Source: Candidatus Sodalis endolongispinus
GTDB taxonomy: Bacteria > Pseudomonadota > Gammaproteobacteria > Enterobacterales > Enterobacteriaceae
DNA: 64,000 bases
Assembly (NCBI RefSeq): GCF_018777395.1
Contig: NZ_JAFJYC010000001.1
Coordinates: forward strand, 496,001 to 560,000
Direction: 5' to 3'
Part shown: positions 28,820-39,818 of the stretch, in pieces
How positions within the stretch are numbered: the stretch's first letter is position 1
Layout: every line of letters starts with the position of its first letter
Position numbers and translations under genes: made by a program
The notes under the pieces: generated by a model
What the model was told of the DNA's origin: nothing
The model's input: the letters and a program-made list of their open reading frames with translations, nothing else
Database searches by the model: none

Positions 28820-29965
28820 TCAGTACAGCGAATGCGTGTTTTGTTCAATATGTTCTTTCGTGATGCGACCGAACATTTTGTAGTAACACCAAATGGTATA
28901 GAGCAACACAATCGGCACGAAAATGATTGCCACCACGGTCATGACTTTCAGCGTCCCCAGGCTCGAGGTCGTATCCCACATCGTCAGGCTGGCGTTAGGC
29001 ATCGTGCTCGACGGCATGATGAACGGGAACAGCGTAATCCCCGCGGTCAAGATCACACAGGCCACGGTCAGCGAGGAGAAAATAAAGGCCCAGGCGCTGC
29101 GCCCCGCCCGGCTGAAGACAATTGTTAGCAGCGGCAGCACTACACCCAGCGCCGGCACGATCCAAAGTCCCGGATAAGCGTGGTAATTAGCCAGCCATGC
29201 CCCGGCCTGATGCGCAACTTCTTTGTGCAGCGGGTTGGACTGTGCGGCCCGGTCGATGACGGAGGTAATGGTATAGCCGTCGATGCCATTGACGACCCAA
29301 ATACCGGCCAATAGGAAGGTTATCATCGTCACCAGCGCGGTAAGCTGGGTGATGCCGCACATCCGCACCTGCAAATCGCCGCCGGTGCGCATTTGCAGAT
29401 AAGTGCCGCCATGGGTCAGGAACATCGCCAGACTGACAATGCCCGCCAGCAGGCCAAACGGGTTGAGCAACTGGAAGAAATTGCCGGTGTAATACAGGCG
29501 CAGGTACTCGTCCACGTAGAACGGCACGCCCTGCAGCAGGTTGCCGAAGGCGACCCCTATCACCACCGGTGAAATGAAGCTGCCGATGAAGATCCCCCAG
29601 TCCCACAGATTGCGCCAGCGGGCGTCGTCGATTTTCGAGCGGTAGTCGAAACCGACCGGGCGGAAGAACAGCGAGGCCAACACCAGGATCATGGCGATAT
29701 AAAAGCCGGAGAACGCCGCGGCATACACCATGGGCCAGGCGGCGAACAGCGCGCCGCCGGCGGTGATGAGCCACACCTGGTTACCGTCCCAGTGTGGCGC
29801 GATGGTATTGATCATGACCCGGCGTTCAACATCACCGCGGCCAAACAGTCGCATCAGCATGCCGACGCCCATATCAAACCCGTCGGTGACGGCGAAACCG
29901 ATGAGCAGCACGCCAATCAGTACCCACCAGATAACACGCAATACTTCATAATCAAACATAGTCAT
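28820..29965 (-). CDS. cydB: Cytochrome bd-I ubiquinol oxidase subunit II
   Basis: Membrane subunit of the high-affinity quinol oxidase that supports respiration at low oxygen. 381 residues. It starts MTMFDYEVLRVIWWVLIGVL; E. coli begins at the MFDYEVLR. Conserved segments include LFGRGDVERRVMINTIAPHW, GNQVWLITAGGALFAAWPM and LTMWDTTSSLGTLKVM. Multiple hydrophobic helices are visible. It lies 11 bp after cydA. Intact. Confidence 0.95.
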   Translation of the reverse strand: MTMFDYEVLRVIWWVLIGVLLIGFAVTDGFDMGVGMLMRLFGRGDVERRVMINTIAPHWDGNQVWLITAGGALFAAWPMVYAAAFSGFYIAMILVLASLFFRPVGFDYRSKIDDARWRNLWDWGIFIGSFISPVVIGVAFGNLLQGVPFYVDEYLRLYYTGNFFQLLNPFGLLAGIVSLAMFLTHGGTYLQMRTGGDLQVRMCGITQLTALVTMITFLLAGIWVVNGIDGYTITSVIDRAAQSNPLHKEVAHQAGAWLANYHAYPGLWIVPALGVVLPLLTIVFSRAGRSAWAFIFSSLTVACVILTAGITLFPFIMPSSTMPNASLTMWDTTSSLGTLKVMTVVAIIFVPIVLLYTIWCYYKMFGRITKEHIEQNTHSLY

Positions 29966-29976
29966 TCGCTCCTGTA

Positions 29977-31545
29977 TTACCGTGCGCCCACCGAGGAAAC
30001 GGACGATTGTTCAAAATGGTAGTTGCCGGTTTTCAGACTGCTTGGCCCCAGGCGCGCGAATTTGAACATCAGATACATTTCCGCCACCAAAAACAGCGTG
30101 TACAGTCCGCAAATCAGCCCCATCGAGAACAAGATGTCGCCGGCGGTCAGGGTCGAGTTGGCGACAGCGGTCGGCAGGATTTCACCGATAGCCCAGGGCT
30201 GGCGGCCATATTCGGCGATAAACCAGCCAGACTCGATGGCGATCCACGGCAGCGGGATCCCATAGAGCATAGCACGGTGCAGCCAGCGCGGCTGACCGAT
30301 ACGGTTACGCAGCACAGTCCAGAAACAGGCGGCAATCAGCAGCAGCATCAACACGCCGCAGCCCACCATGATACGGAAGGAGAAATACAGCGGCGCCACG
30401 CGCGGGATAGAATCGCTGGTCGCCTGACGAATCTGCTGCTCGTTGGCCTGGGTGATGTCGTCTGTGTAGCGTTTGAGCAGCAGCCCATACCCCAAATCCT
30501 GCTTGCTACTGTTAAACGCTTCGCGCACCGCAGGATCGGTGCTGCCTTCGCGTAGCTGTTGCAGCAGGCTATAGGCTTTTATCCCGTTACGAATGCGCAC
30601 CTCATGCTGCGCCATCAGATCTTTCAGGCCGGTAACCTGGCGATCGGTGGAACGGGTGGCGATAATGCCCAGCGCATAGGGGATACGCACCGCGAAATGG
30701 TTGGTCTGGTCTTCCTGGTTCGGCAGACCGAACAGGGTAAAGGAGGCCGGCGCCGGCTCGGTGTTCCATTCCGCCTCGATAGCCGCCAGCTTGGTTTTTT
30801 GCACATCGCCCATTTCGTAACCGGATTCATCCCCCAGCACGATGACCGACAGCACCGCCGCCATGCCGAAGGAGGCGGCGATGGCGAAGGAGCGTTTGGC
30901 GAAAGCGATGTCGCGCCCTTTTAACAGGTAATAGGAGCTGATGCCGAGGACAAACATCGCGCCGGTGCAGTAGCCGGCGGCCACGGTATGCACAAATTTC
31001 ACCTGCGCGACCGGGTTAAGGACCAGGTCGGCGAAGCTGACCATCTCCATACGCATGGTTTCGTAGTTGAAATCCGCCGCGATGGGATTTTGCATCCAGC
31101 CGTTGGCCACCAGGATCCACAGCGCGGACAGGTTGGAGCCCAACGCCACCAGCCAGGTCACCGCCATATGCTGCACTTTGCCCAAGCGGTCCCAGCCGAA
31201 GAAGAACAGGCCGACGAAGGTGGATTCTAGGAAGAAGGCCATCAGCCCTTCAATGGCCAGCGGTGCGCCGAAAATATCGCCGACATAGTGGGAGAAGTAT
31301 GACCAGTTGGTACCGAACTGGAACTCCATGGTAAGACCGGTAGCCACGCCGAGGGCGAAGTTGATAGCGAACAACTTGCCCCAGAACTTGGTCATATCTT
31401 TATAGATCTGTTTACCCGACAGCACATAAACCGTTTCCATGATGGCCAGAAAAAACGCCATACCCAGCGTCAGCGGCACAAACAGGAAATGGTACATCGC
31501 CGTTAAAGCAAACTGTAATCGTGATAGTTCGACGACATCAAACAT
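29977..31545 (-). CDS. cydA: Cytochrome bd-I ubiquinol oxidase subunit I
   Basis: Heme b558, b595 and d-bearing subunit. The start is ATG 31545 ([20 protein letters not shown]), where His in the family binds heme. 522 residues, as in E. coli. The quinol-binding Q-loop lies in about 240-380 ([20 protein letters not shown] and nearby). [14 protein letters not shown] near the C-terminus is the conserved GRQPW motif. First gene of cydABX-ybgE and upstream of the tol genes. Intact. Confidence 0.96.
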   Translation of the reverse strand: MFDVVELSRLQFALTAMYHFLFVPLTLGMAFFLAIMETVYVLSGKQIYKDMTKFWGKLFAINFALGVATGLTMEFQFGTNWSYFSHYVGDIFGAPLAIEGLMAFFLESTFVGLFFFGWDRLGKVQHMAVTWLVALGSNLSALWILVANGWMQNPIAADFNYETMRMEMVSFADLVLNPVAQVKFVHTVAAGYCTGAMFVLGISSYYLLKGRDIAFAKRSFAIAASFGMAAVLSVIVLGDESGYEMGDVQKTKLAAIEAEWNTEPAPASFTLFGLPNQEDQTNHFAVRIPYALGIIATRSTDRQVTGLKDLMAQHEVRIRNGIKAYSLLQQLREGSTDPAVREAFNSSKQDLGYGLLLKRYTDDITQANEQQIRQATSDSIPRVAPLYFSFRIMVGCGVLMLLLIAACFWTVLRNRIGQPRWLHRAMLYGIPLPWIAIESGWFIAEYGRQPWAIGEILPTAVANSTLTAGDILFSMGLICGLYTLFLVAEMYLMFKFARLGPSSLKTGNYHFEQSSVSSVGAR

Positions 31546-32582
31546 GATGACTCCTTGCTCCTCGCAGGAAGGATCACACATGCGCCGGTACAGCCGTCCC
31601 TCTTGCTAAGGGCAGCCGGATAGGCGCGGTTAATAACAAAGACTTTATAGTTATCATTAACCGCCAGCCGCCTCTAACCTTAGCGGGGATGAAGGGCATC
31701 GGCGCCGCAGACGGATGAAAGAAATACCAACAGACCCGGTTGGGAATGCCCGTATAGTACCCCTCAACTTCCTCTGGATAAATATATTTTTTAGTGGCGG
31801 AGGTAATAAAACCGCATAATGATCAATTAAGATGCCGCGCCGCGCCTTCGCTGAAATTGCGCTGGCGCAAAACTGCCGCCGCCCTCGCACGCCACGCGCG
31901 GGCAAATATTGATTTAACGCAATGTTTTGCGCTTTTTGTTAAATATTGGTAGCCAAAAAAGCCATTTCGGCGAAATGTTGCTAAAGTGTGATTAATAAAA
32001 TACGGTGTTAAAAATAAATGAAAATTATAATGTGGAATATTCGTTTCTGCAGGGTAGCATTATTTAATATGCTCATCGCGCGATAATGCATGTTTATTAA
32101 TATCGCCTCCATAACGGTCATCATACCGTCATTATTGTCACTTGACGTTATTTCCGACATTTGGCACACGACCTGTTGCTCACCTCGCGCCCGGTCCCTT
32201 GGCTTAAGGCGGACACCACTAACATCATCTTGCGCCATCAGACCCAGCGACCGCTATTTGTCATTGAGACATTGCCTCGCCGCACACGAACGGCTTTCGC
32301 CACGCTGTGCGCTGACCGCGCTGAAGCTTCTGGCGCCATCAGCAGGTGAGATTGAGGTTTCAGCTCTGGCTTAACCGTCCTTCATCCCATCATCCCTTCC
32401 TATTACTCCTCACCCCACCTCACCCTGTCTCAGCATAAGCCCTTCTTTGTCGGGCAAAATAAGCCTCAACATAAGCTTAAGCCTCTTCGTCGCATCACAC
32501 TGAGCATCAGCATCAGTAAAAGCATAAGCCCTTCCTTGACGGGCAATGGGCGAAACAACCGCCGCCATGGTGCCGTTATGGC
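31546..32582. other. Spacer between cydA and sucD, without a recognised gene
   Basis: The first 400-500 bp upstream of cydA are AT-rich from about 31900 and should hold the cyd promoters. Between 32090 and 32400 short ORFs on both strands have no family features. A 26-bp imperfect direct repeat near AGCATAAGCCCTTC lies at about 32434 and 32530. E. coli has other genes in this interval, so this is probably decayed DNA. Confidence 0.5.
31909..31922 (-). promoter_or_regulatory. Candidate FNR site upstream of cydA
   Basis: Read on the minus strand, TTGCGTTAAATCAA matches the FNR consensus TTGAT-N4-ATCAA at 8 of 10 positions. E. coli cydAB is repressed by FNR when oxygen is absent and activated by ArcA. 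The site is about 365 bp upstream of the cydA start. Sequence evidence only. Confidence 0.35.
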
Positions 32583-32606
32583 AAAAAAAAGCTGCCCGCA
32601 GGCAGC
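32583..32606 (-). terminator. Intrinsic terminator of the sdh-suc operon
   Basis: GCTGCC-CGCA-GGCAGC hairpin with A8 on its left side, which reads as a U run for leftward transcripts. It lies about 70 bp after the sucD stop. Confidence 0.85.
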
Positions 32607-32674
32607 CATGCAACATTTGAATAGCCACGGCCTCGGGCGCGCGGCTTCGTCCACTCTGGTTCGGGGGCGTCGAC

Positions 32675-33547
32675 TCAGTTCGGCAAAATGAACTTCAGCG
32701 CTTCGCCGATATCGGCCAGGCTGCGCACGGTCTTAACGCCCGCGGCTTCCAGCGCGGCGAATTTTTCATCCGCGGCGCCCTTGCCGCCCGCGATAATCGC
32801 GCCGGCATGGCCCATCCGTTTCCCCTTCGGCGCCGTGACACCGGCGATATAGCCGACCACCGGTTTGGTGACGTGACTCTTGATATAGGCGGCGGCTTCT
32901 TCTTCCGCGCTACCGCCGATTTCGCCGATCATCACGATGGCTTCCGTCTGCGGATCCTCTTCAAACAGCTTGAGGATGTCGATAAAGTTTGAGCCAGGGA
33001 TCGGGTCACCGCCGATACCCACGCAGCTGGACTGACCCAGGCCAGTATCGGTGGTTTGCTTCACCGCTTCATAGGTCAGGGTGCCGGAGCGGGAGACAAT
33101 ACCCACCCGGCCGGGCTGATGGATATGCCCCGGCATAATGCCGATTTTACATTCCCCCGGGGTAATCACGCCCGGGCAGTTAGGCCCGATCATGCGCGCG
33201 CGGCTTTGCTCAAGCTTGGCTTTCACCGTCAGCATATCCAGCGTTGGGATGCCTTCGGTGATGCAGATAATCAGCTCAATGCCGGCATCGATGGCTTCAA
33301 GTACCGAGTCCTTGCAAAACGGCGCCGGCACATAGATTACCGATGCCGTTGCGCCGGTTTTGTCAACCGCCTCGCGAACGGTATTAAACACCGGCAAACC
33401 GAGATGCTCGGTGCCCCCTTTGCCGGGCGTGACGCCGCCGACCATTTGGGTACCGTAGGCCAGCGCCTGTTCGGAGTGAAAGGTCCCCTGGCTGCCGGTA
33501 AAACCCTGGCAAATGACTTTGGTGTTTTTATCAATCAAAATAGACAT
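32675..33547 (-). CDS. sucD: Succinyl-CoA synthetase alpha subunit
   Basis: Forms succinate and ATP from succinyl-CoA with SucC. N-terminal CoA-binding domain [20 protein letters not shown]; the phosphorylated His lies in the C-terminal [20 protein letters not shown]. It also has the CoA-binding [11 protein letters not shown] and the ligase segment [14 protein letters not shown]. 290 residues, as in E. coli (289). The ATG at 33547 overlaps the sucC stop. Intact. Confidence 0.96.
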   Translation of the reverse strand: MSILIDKNTKVICQGFTGSQGTFHSEQALAYGTQMVGGVTPGKGGTEHLGLPVFNTVREAVDKTGATASVIYVPAPFCKDSVLEAIDAGIELIICITEGIPTLDMLTVKAKLEQSRARMIGPNCPGVITPGECKIGIMPGHIHQPGRVGIVSRSGTLTYEAVKQTTDTGLGQSSCVGIGGDPIPGSNFIDILKLFEEDPQTEAIVMIGEIGGSAEEEAAAYIKSHVTKPVVGYIAGVTAPKGKRMGHAGAIIAGGKGAADEKFAALEAAGVKTVRSLADIGEALKFILPN

Positions 33548-34713
33548 TACTTACCCTCTACCGCGGCGACAACCTGTTGAGCCGCGTCAGTCAGACTTGT
33601 GGCGGCGATGATGTTCAGCCCGCTATCCGCCAATCGCTTGGCGCCCAGTTCGGCGTTATTCCCTTCCAGACGGACCACCACGGGGACGCTGACGCCCACC
33701 TCGGATACCGCGCCGATGATGCCATCGGCTATCAAATCGCAGCGGACGATGCCGCCGAAGATATTGACCAGCACCGCTTTCACCTTCTCATCCGACAAAA
33801 TGATTTTGAACGCCTCGGTGACGCGCTCCTTGGTGGCGCCGCCGCCTACGTCAAGGAAGTTGGCCGGTTCGCCACCGTGCAATTTGACGATATCCATCGT
33901 CCCCATCGCCAGGCCGGCCCCGTTCACCATACAACCGATATTGCCGTCCAGCGCCACATAGTTCAGCTCCCATTGGGTGGCGTGCGCTTCGCGTTCGTCT
34001 TTCTGGCTGTGATCGCGCATCTCACGCAGCTCCGGCTGGCGGAACAACGCGTTACCGTCGGCGCTCAATTTGCCGTCAAGGCAGATAAGATCGCCGGCAC
34101 CGGTAATCACCAGCGGGTTGATTTCCACCAGCGCCAAATCGCGCTCTAAAAACAGCGTCGCCAGGCCCATGAAGATTTTACTGAACTGAGAGACCTGCTT
34201 GCCGCTCAGGCCCAGTTTAAACGCCAGCTCGCGGCCCTGATACGGCTGCGGGCCGGTGAGCGGGTCCAGTGCCACTTTATGAATCAGGTGCGGCGTCTCT
34301 TCCGCCACCTTCTCAATCTCCACGCCCCCTTCGGTGGATGCCATAAACAACACGCGGCGCGTGCCGCGATCGACGACCGCGCCCAGATAGAGCTCCTTGG
34401 CGATGTCGGTGGCCGCCTCCACCAGAATCTGATTGACCGGCTGGCCCAGGGCGTCCGTCTGATAGGTCACCAGACGCTTACCCAGCCACTGCTCCGCGAA
34501 GGCGCGGATTTCTTCTTTCGATTTCACCACTTTCACGCCGCCGGATTTACCGCGGCCGCCCGCATGCACCTGGCATTTCACCACCAAAGGGCCGGCGCCG
34601 ATTTTCGAGGCGGACTCTTCCGCTTCACGCGGCGTATTGCAGGCGTAACCGGTCGGGGCAGGAAGACCATACCGAGCAAACAGCTGTTTTGCCTGATATT
34701 CATGTAAATTCAT
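33547..34713 (-). CDS. sucC: Succinyl-CoA synthetase beta subunit
   Basis: ATP-grasp subunit that determines nucleotide use. [20 protein letters not shown] opens the ATP-grasp domain, with [20 protein letters not shown] and [20 protein letters not shown], and the C-terminal ligase domain has [17 protein letters not shown]. 388 residues, equal to E. coli. It follows sucB by about 110 bp. Intact. Confidence 0.96.
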   Translation of the reverse strand: MNLHEYQAKQLFARYGLPAPTGYACNTPREAEESASKIGAGPLVVKCQVHAGGRGKSGGVKVVKSKEEIRAFAEQWLGKRLVTYQTDALGQPVNQILVEAATDIAKELYLGAVVDRGTRRVLFMASTEGGVEIEKVAEETPHLIHKVALDPLTGPQPYQGRELAFKLGLSGKQVSQFSKIFMGLATLFLERDLALVEINPLVITGAGDLICLDGKLSADGNALFRQPELREMRDHSQKDEREAHATQWELNYVALDGNIGCMVNGAGLAMGTMDIVKLHGGEPANFLDVGGGATKERVTEAFKIILSDEKVKAVLVNIFGGIVRCDLIADGIIGAVSEVGVSVPVVVRLEGNNAELGAKRLADSGLNIIAATSLTDAAQQVVAAVEGK

Positions 34714-34827
34714 GATGTTGTTTCCATCTTCGTCTGGAGAGTGTCAGCGGCGCTCGGTCGCGTCGCCGTAATGGGGCATCAAAGCCGTTGACCTCGGGCG
34801 GCGGCTCCGGGCCGCCGCCGTCATGCG

Positions 34828-36048
34828 CTAAACGTCCAGCAGCAGGCGAGTAGGATCTTCGAGCATCTCTTTCACCGTCACCAGGAAACTGACGGATTCT
34901 TTGCCGTCGATAATCCGGTGGTCATAAGACAGCGCTAAATACATCATCGGTAGGATAACCACCTGCCCGCCCACCGCCATCGGCCGATCCTTGATGGCAT
35001 GCATGCCCAGGATCGCGCTTTGCGGCGGGTTGATGATGGGCGTCGACATCAACGAACCGAAGACGCCGCCGTTGGTAATGGTAAAGTTACCGCCGGTCAG
35101 CTCCTCGACTTTCAGTTTGCCATCGCGGCCCTTAACAGCCAACTCCTTGATTTTCTTCTCGATATCGGCCATGCCCAGCGCATCGATATCCTTAAGTACC
35201 GGCGTCACCAGGCCGCGAGGCGTGGATACCGCGATGCTGACATCAAAGTAGTTATGGTAAACCACATCTTCGCCATCGATAGACGCGTTCACTTCCGGGA
35301 AACGTTTTAACGCTTCCAGTACCGCTTTGATATAGAAGGACATGAAGCCCAGACGGATACCGTGGCGCTTTTCAAACGCATCGCCGTAGTGCTTGCGCAG
35401 ATCCATCACCGGCTGCATGTTCACCTCATTAAAGGTGGCCAACATGGCGGTGCTGTTTTTCGCTTCCAGCAGACGTTCGGCCACGCGCTTGCGCAGGCGG
35501 GTCATTGGCACGCGTTTTTCGCTGCGGTTGCCGAGCGCAGGCGCCGGGGCGTCTTCCTGGGTGGCGGCCGTGGCCTGGGCGGCGTTCTGCCGGCCGGCGA
35601 TATGTTTTTCCACATCTTCGCGGGTCAGGCGTCCGCCTACGCCGCTGCCTTTAATGGCTTCGGGATTGAGATTGTGCTCGGCGATAAGGCGGCGAATGGC
35701 CGGGCTCAGCGCGTCGTTGCTTCCCTCTTCCAGGCCCGCGGTGTGGCGCTGGGCCGGCGTGGACTCCTGGCTCTGGGACTTCTCGGTGGTCGCCTGGCCG
35801 GTACTGTCGCCCGGGCGCAGACGCCCAAGCACTTGACGGGCGGTCACGGTAGCGCCTTCGTCTTCCAACAATGCTTCCAGAACGCCGGCTTCAGGGGCGG
35901 GAACTTCCAGCACCACTTTGTCGGTTTCAATCTCGACCAGCACTTCATCACGCTGAACACTGTCACCGGGCTTTTTATGCCAGGTGGCGACGGTGGCATC
36001 CGCGACCGATTCAGGCAGGTCAGGAACCAGAATATCTACGCTACTCAT
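34828..36048 (-). CDS. sucB: 2-oxoglutarate dehydrogenase E2, dihydrolipoyl succinyltransferase
   Basis: Core of the 2-oxoglutarate dehydrogenase complex. One N-terminal lipoyl domain with the modified Lys in [17 protein letters not shown], an Ala/Gln/Thr-rich linker, the E3-binding domain [20 protein letters not shown] with [12 protein letters not shown], and the catalytic domain ending in [15 protein letters not shown], which carries the active His. 406 residues. It lies 15 bp after sucA. Intact. Confidence 0.96.
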   Translation of the reverse strand: MSSVDILVPDLPESVADATVATWHKKPGDSVQRDEVLVEIETDKVVLEVPAPEAGVLEALLEDEGATVTARQVLGRLRPGDSTGQATTEKSQSQESTPAQRHTAGLEEGSNDALSPAIRRLIAEHNLNPEAIKGSGVGGRLTREDVEKHIAGRQNAAQATAATQEDAPAPALGNRSEKRVPMTRLRKRVAERLLEAKNSTAMLATFNEVNMQPVMDLRKHYGDAFEKRHGIRLGFMSFYIKAVLEALKRFPEVNASIDGEDVVYHNYFDVSIAVSTPRGLVTPVLKDIDALGMADIEKKIKELAVKGRDGKLKVEELTGGNFTITNGGVFGSLMSTPIINPPQSAILGMHAIKDRPMAVGGQVVILPMMYLALSYDHRIIDGKESVSFLVTVKEMLEDPTRLLLDV

Positions 36049-36063
36049 TCTCTATCCTTATTG

Positions 36064-38871
36064 TTAATTAACGTTCAGCGCGTCGTTGACCAGATTTTTT
36101 TGCTGGGTCTGGTGTACGGACAAATACCCTACCGCCGGCGAGGCGGAAGCCGGACGGCCCGCATAATTCAGCGTGGCGCCTGCGGATATCACTTCGCGGA
36201 AATGGTGTTGGCTGCAATACCAGGCGCCCTGATTTTGTGGCTCTTCCTGGCACCAAACGAAATCCTCTACATGCGCATACGGCGCCAGCGCCTCCCGGAC
36301 CGCCTGCAGCGGGAACGGGTAGAGCTGTTCAATACGCACGATGGCCACGTCCTGCTGCCCGTTTTTGCGCCGCTGCTCTAAAAGATCATAATAGACTTTG
36401 CCGGAACACATCACGACGCGTTTAACGCCCTGCGGGTCGAGATCGTCCACCTCACCAATGGCGGGCTGGAAGGTGCCGCTGGCCAGCTCCTCAAGGGACG
36501 AGATCGCCAGCGGATGGCGCAGCAGCGACTTGGGCGACATGACAATCAGCGGCCGGCGCATATTGCGCAGCGCCTGGCGCCGCAGCATATGATAGACCTG
36601 CGCCGGCGTTGACGGGACGCAGACTTGCATATTTTGTTCCGCGCACAGCTGGAGATAGCGCTCCAGGCGGGCGGAAGAGTGCTCCGGTCCCTGCCCTTCA
36701 TAGCCGTGGGGCAGCAGCATTACCAACCCGCACATCCGTCCCCACTTTTGCTCGCCGGAACTGATAAATTGATCGATGACCACCTGGGCGCCGTTGGCGA
36801 AATCGCCGAACTGTGCTTCCCAGATAACCAAGGTCCGCGGCTCGGCGGTGGCGTAACCGTATTCAAACGCCAGCACCGCTTCCTCCGACAACACCGAGTC
36901 CCAGACGCGGAAGCTGCCTTGGCCATTGTTCACGTGGCCGAGCGGGGTATAGCTTGAGCCATTCTTCTGGTTATGCACCACCGCGTGGCGATGGAAGAAG
37001 GTGCCACGGGCGGTGTCCTCTCCCGACAGGCGGATGGGGACCCCCTCGTCCACCAGCGTGGCGTAGGCCAGCGTTTCGGCGCCGCCCCAATCGAAAGGCT
37101 TTTCACCGCGCGCCATCGCGGCGCGGTCGTGATAAATCTTGGCTATCCGCGGTTGCATTTCGACGCCGGCCGGCACCTCGCTGATGCGGTGCGCCAGCGC
37201 CTGCAAACGCTTACTTTCCACCTGGATCGGGTACCCTTCGTCCCAGTCATGATTGAGATAGCGCTGCCAGGCGAAGGAATGCATATTCATCTGCCGCCAC
37301 TCTTTCACCACGCACTCACCCTGATCCAGCGCGTCGCGGAACACATTGACCTGTTCGGTGGCGTCGGCGAGGGTGATAAGGCCGTCGCGCTTCAGGCGGT
37401 CGGCGTAGATTTTGCGCGGCGTCGGGTGCTTTTTAATTTTCTGATACATCAGCGGCTGTGTGGCGCTCGGCTCATCGGCCTCGTTATGGCCGTGGCGGCG
37501 ATAGCACACCAAATCGATCATCACGTCACGTTTAAAGGTATTGCGGAAATCAAACGCCACCCGGGTGACAAACGCTACCGCTTCGGGATCGTCGGCGTTG
37601 ACGTGGAAAATCGGCGCCTGCACCATTTTGGCGATATCGGTACAGTACTGGGTAGAGCGCGCGTCGTGGGGATTGGAGGTGGTGAAACCCACCTGATTAT
37701 TGATAACGACACGCACCGTCCCGCCCACGTCGTAACCGCGCGCCTTGGACATGTTCAGCGTTTCCTGCACCACGCCCTGGCCGCTGATAGCGGCATCGCC
37801 GTGCAGCGTAATCGGCAACACCATCGTGCTGCTCTGTTCATCCATCCGGTCGATACGTGCGCGAACCGAGCCCATGACCACCGGGCTTACGATCTCCAGA
37901 TGAGAGGGGTTGAACGCCAATGCCAGGTGCACCAACCCGCCTTCAGTTTTTATGTCGGAAGAGAAGCCCTGATGGTACTTCACATCGCCGGTGCCTAAAT
38001 GCTCTTTATGTTTGCCGGCGAACTCGTCAAACAAGTCTTGCGGCTTTTTGCCCAGCACATTGACCAGCACGTTCAGGCGGCCGCGATGCGCCATGCCCAG
38101 CACCACTTCCCGTGTACCGTTGCTGCCGGCATAACGGACCATTTCTTTTAGCATCGGAATCAGCGCATCGCCGCCTTCCAGCGAGAAACGCTTGGCGCCC
38201 GGGAACTTGGCGCCCAGATAACGCTCAATCCCTTCCGCCGCGGTCAGCTCAGCAAGAAAACGCGTTTTCTCGTCGCGAGTGAAACTCGGCTGGCCCACCA
38301 CCGACTCGATACGTTGTTGGATCCAGCGTTTTTCTTCGGTATTGGTGATGTGCATATATTCGGCGCCGATGGCGCCGCAATAGGTTTTTTTCAGCGCCTC
38401 GTACAAATCCGCCAATTTCATGGTGTCGCGGCCAATGGCAAACGACCCCACGTTAAAGGTTTCCTGAAAATCAGCCTCGGTAAGGTGATGGAAGGCGGGA
38501 TCAAGATCGGGAACCGTTTCCTGTTTCCACAGCTCCAGGGGATCCAGATTGGCATGCTGATGCCCGCGAAAACGGAAAGCATTGATGAGCTGCAGGACTT
38601 TCACCTGCTTCGAGTCGATATCCGGATCGTTGACCGAGGCGGTATAGCGTGTCGCATCCTTCGCCAGACGGCGGAAATATTCCCGCGTTTTGGAGTGGAG
38701 TTGATCGGGGCTGACACCCGCGGTCGGTAGCTGTTTAAAAATTGCACCCCAGCTCGCATCGACAGAGTCAGGATCCGTCAAAAAATCTTCATAGAGCTGC
38801 TCTATGTAGGACTGGTTTGCGCCCGCCAGATAGGAGGAATCCAGCCAGGCCTTCATTGCGCCGTTCTGCAT
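36064..38871 (-). CDS. sucA: 2-oxoglutarate dehydrogenase E1
   Basis: Thiamin-diphosphate decarboxylase of the complex. The start has two adjacent ATGs (38874 and 38871); I use the second to match E. coli MQN. It gives 935 residues against 933. Markers are AFRFRGHQHANLDPL, GMAHRGRLNVLVNVLGKKPQ, GDAAISGQGVVQETLNMS, YRRHGHNEADEP and HGYEGQGPEHSSARLERYLQ. It is 212 bp after sdhB. Intact. Confidence 0.96.
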   Translation of the reverse strand: MQNGAMKAWLDSSYLAGANQSYIEQLYEDFLTDPDSVDASWGAIFKQLPTAGVSPDQLHSKTREYFRRLAKDATRYTASVNDPDIDSKQVKVLQLINAFRFRGHQHANLDPLELWKQETVPDLDPAFHHLTEADFQETFNVGSFAIGRDTMKLADLYEALKKTYCGAIGAEYMHITNTEEKRWIQQRIESVVGQPSFTRDEKTRFLAELTAAEGIERYLGAKFPGAKRFSLEGGDALIPMLKEMVRYAGSNGTREVVLGMAHRGRLNVLVNVLGKKPQDLFDEFAGKHKEHLGTGDVKYHQGFSSDIKTEGGLVHLALAFNPSHLEIVSPVVMGSVRARIDRMDEQSSTMVLPITLHGDAAISGQGVVQETLNMSKARGYDVGGTVRVVINNQVGFTTSNPHDARSTQYCTDIAKMVQAPIFHVNADDPEAVAFVTRVAFDFRNTFKRDVMIDLVCYRRHGHNEADEPSATQPLMYQKIKKHPTPRKIYADRLKRDGLITLADATEQVNVFRDALDQGECVVKEWRQMNMHSFAWQRYLNHDWDEGYPIQVESKRLQALAHRISEVPAGVEMQPRIAKIYHDRAAMARGEKPFDWGGAETLAYATLVDEGVPIRLSGEDTARGTFFHRHAVVHNQKNGSSYTPLGHVNNGQGSFRVWDSVLSEEAVLAFEYGYATAEPRTLVIWEAQFGDFANGAQVVIDQFISSGEQKWGRMCGLVMLLPHGYEGQGPEHSSARLERYLQLCAEQNMQVCVPSTPAQVYHMLRRQALRNMRRPLIVMSPKSLLRHPLAISSLEELASGTFQPAIGEVDDLDPQGVKRVVMCSGKVYYDLLEQRRKNGQQDVAIVRIEQLYPFPLQAVREALAPYAHVEDFVWCQEEPQNQGAWYCSQHHFREVISAGATLNYAGRPASASPAVGYLSVHQTQQKNLVNDALNVN

Positions 38872-39041
38872 CATGATCCCTTAAGCTTATTAAGCTTCAG
38901 TTTTCGCCATGGTTAACCCGTAATCGAGTCACATATAAGCGGTTCAGCCAGCGGATTACCCCTGCGAGGTCATCTTTGCCGAAGGAACCTTTGAAAAGCG
39001 ACTGGCCGCATGGCCGTTAACCGGTTTTCAAAGGCTTCCTG

Positions 39042-39084
39042 CGCTGTCCCCCGGTCGCCGCGGCGCTCGGGGGACAGCAGCGCC
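39042..39084. terminator. Stem-loop between sdhB and sucA
   Basis: GCGCTGTCCCCCG pairs with CGGGGGACAGCAGCGC across a 14-base loop, with three unpaired bases near the base of the stem. There is no U run, so it is more likely an attenuator or mRNA-stability hairpin within the sdh-suc transcript than a full terminator. Confidence 0.6.
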
Positions 39085-39086
39085 TA

Positions 39087-39803
39087 TCAGGCGCTGTAGT
39101 TCACCAGCATACTTTTGATATGACCGATAGCCTTGGTAGGGTTAAGCCCTTTGGGGCATACGCTGACACAATTCATAATGCTGTGACAGCGGAAAACGCT
39201 GAAAGCGTCGTTCAGATCATCCAACCGCGCCTGCTGATGGGTGTCACGGTTGTCGATAAGGAAACGATAGGAAGCCAGAAGCCCCGCCGGACCGATGAAT
39301 TTATCGGGGTTCCACCAGAAAGACGGACAAGAGGTAGAGCAGCAGGCACAGAGAATACATTCATACAGACCGTCCAGCTTGGCGCGCTGTTCCGGCGATT
39401 GCAGATGCTCTCGCGCCGGCGGATTGCGGCCGTCGTTTATCAAGAAGGGTTTGATCTTCTCGTACTGGGCATAGAACTGCCCCATATCCACCACCAAATC
39501 GCGGATGACCGGCAGGCCGGGCAGCGGGCGAATAACGACTTTATGGTCGCCCTTGCTCAGCATCGACAGCGGCGTAACGCACGCCAAACCGTTTTTACCG
39601 TTCATGTTGACACCGTCCGAGCCGCACACCCCTTCACGGCAGGAGCGGCGAAACGACAGGCTCGAGTCCTGCTCTTTAAGCTGGATTAAGGCATCCAGCA
39701 GCATCATATCGCGCCCCTCCTCCACAGTGAGGGTGTAGTCCTGCATGCGCGGCTTATCGTCGACATCGGGATTGTAGCGATAGATGGAAAATTCAACCTT
39801 CAT
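39087..39803 (-). CDS. sdhB: Succinate dehydrogenase iron-sulfur subunit
   Basis: Carries the three Fe-S clusters of complex II. The 2Fe-2S motif is SCREGVCGSDGVNMNGKNGL with a further Cys in ACVT; the 4Fe-4S motif is CILCACCSTSCPSFWW; the 3Fe-4S/4Fe segment is CHSIMNCVSVCPKGLNP. 238 residues, the E. coli length. It lies 15 bp after sdhA. Intact. Confidence 0.96.
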   Translation of the reverse strand: MKVEFSIYRYNPDVDDKPRMQDYTLTVEEGRDMMLLDALIQLKEQDSSLSFRRSCREGVCGSDGVNMNGKNGLACVTPLSMLSKGDHKVVIRPLPGLPVIRDLVVDMGQFYAQYEKIKPFLINDGRNPPAREHLQSPEQRAKLDGLYECILCACCSTSCPSFWWNPDKFIGPAGLLASYRFLIDNRDTHQQARLDDLNDAFSVFRCHSIMNCVSVCPKGLNPTKAIGHIKSMLVNYSA

Positions 39804-39818
39804 GATTCATCCTCCACC

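Noticed and set aside
32090..32374. 94-codon ORF between cydA and sucD
   Set aside because: Cys/Ser/Arg-rich composition, no ribosome site, no similarity that I can name.
35362..36381. 339-codon plus-strand ORF over sucB
   Set aside because: Antisense shadow of the lipoyl and linker region of sucB; no ribosome site or domain.
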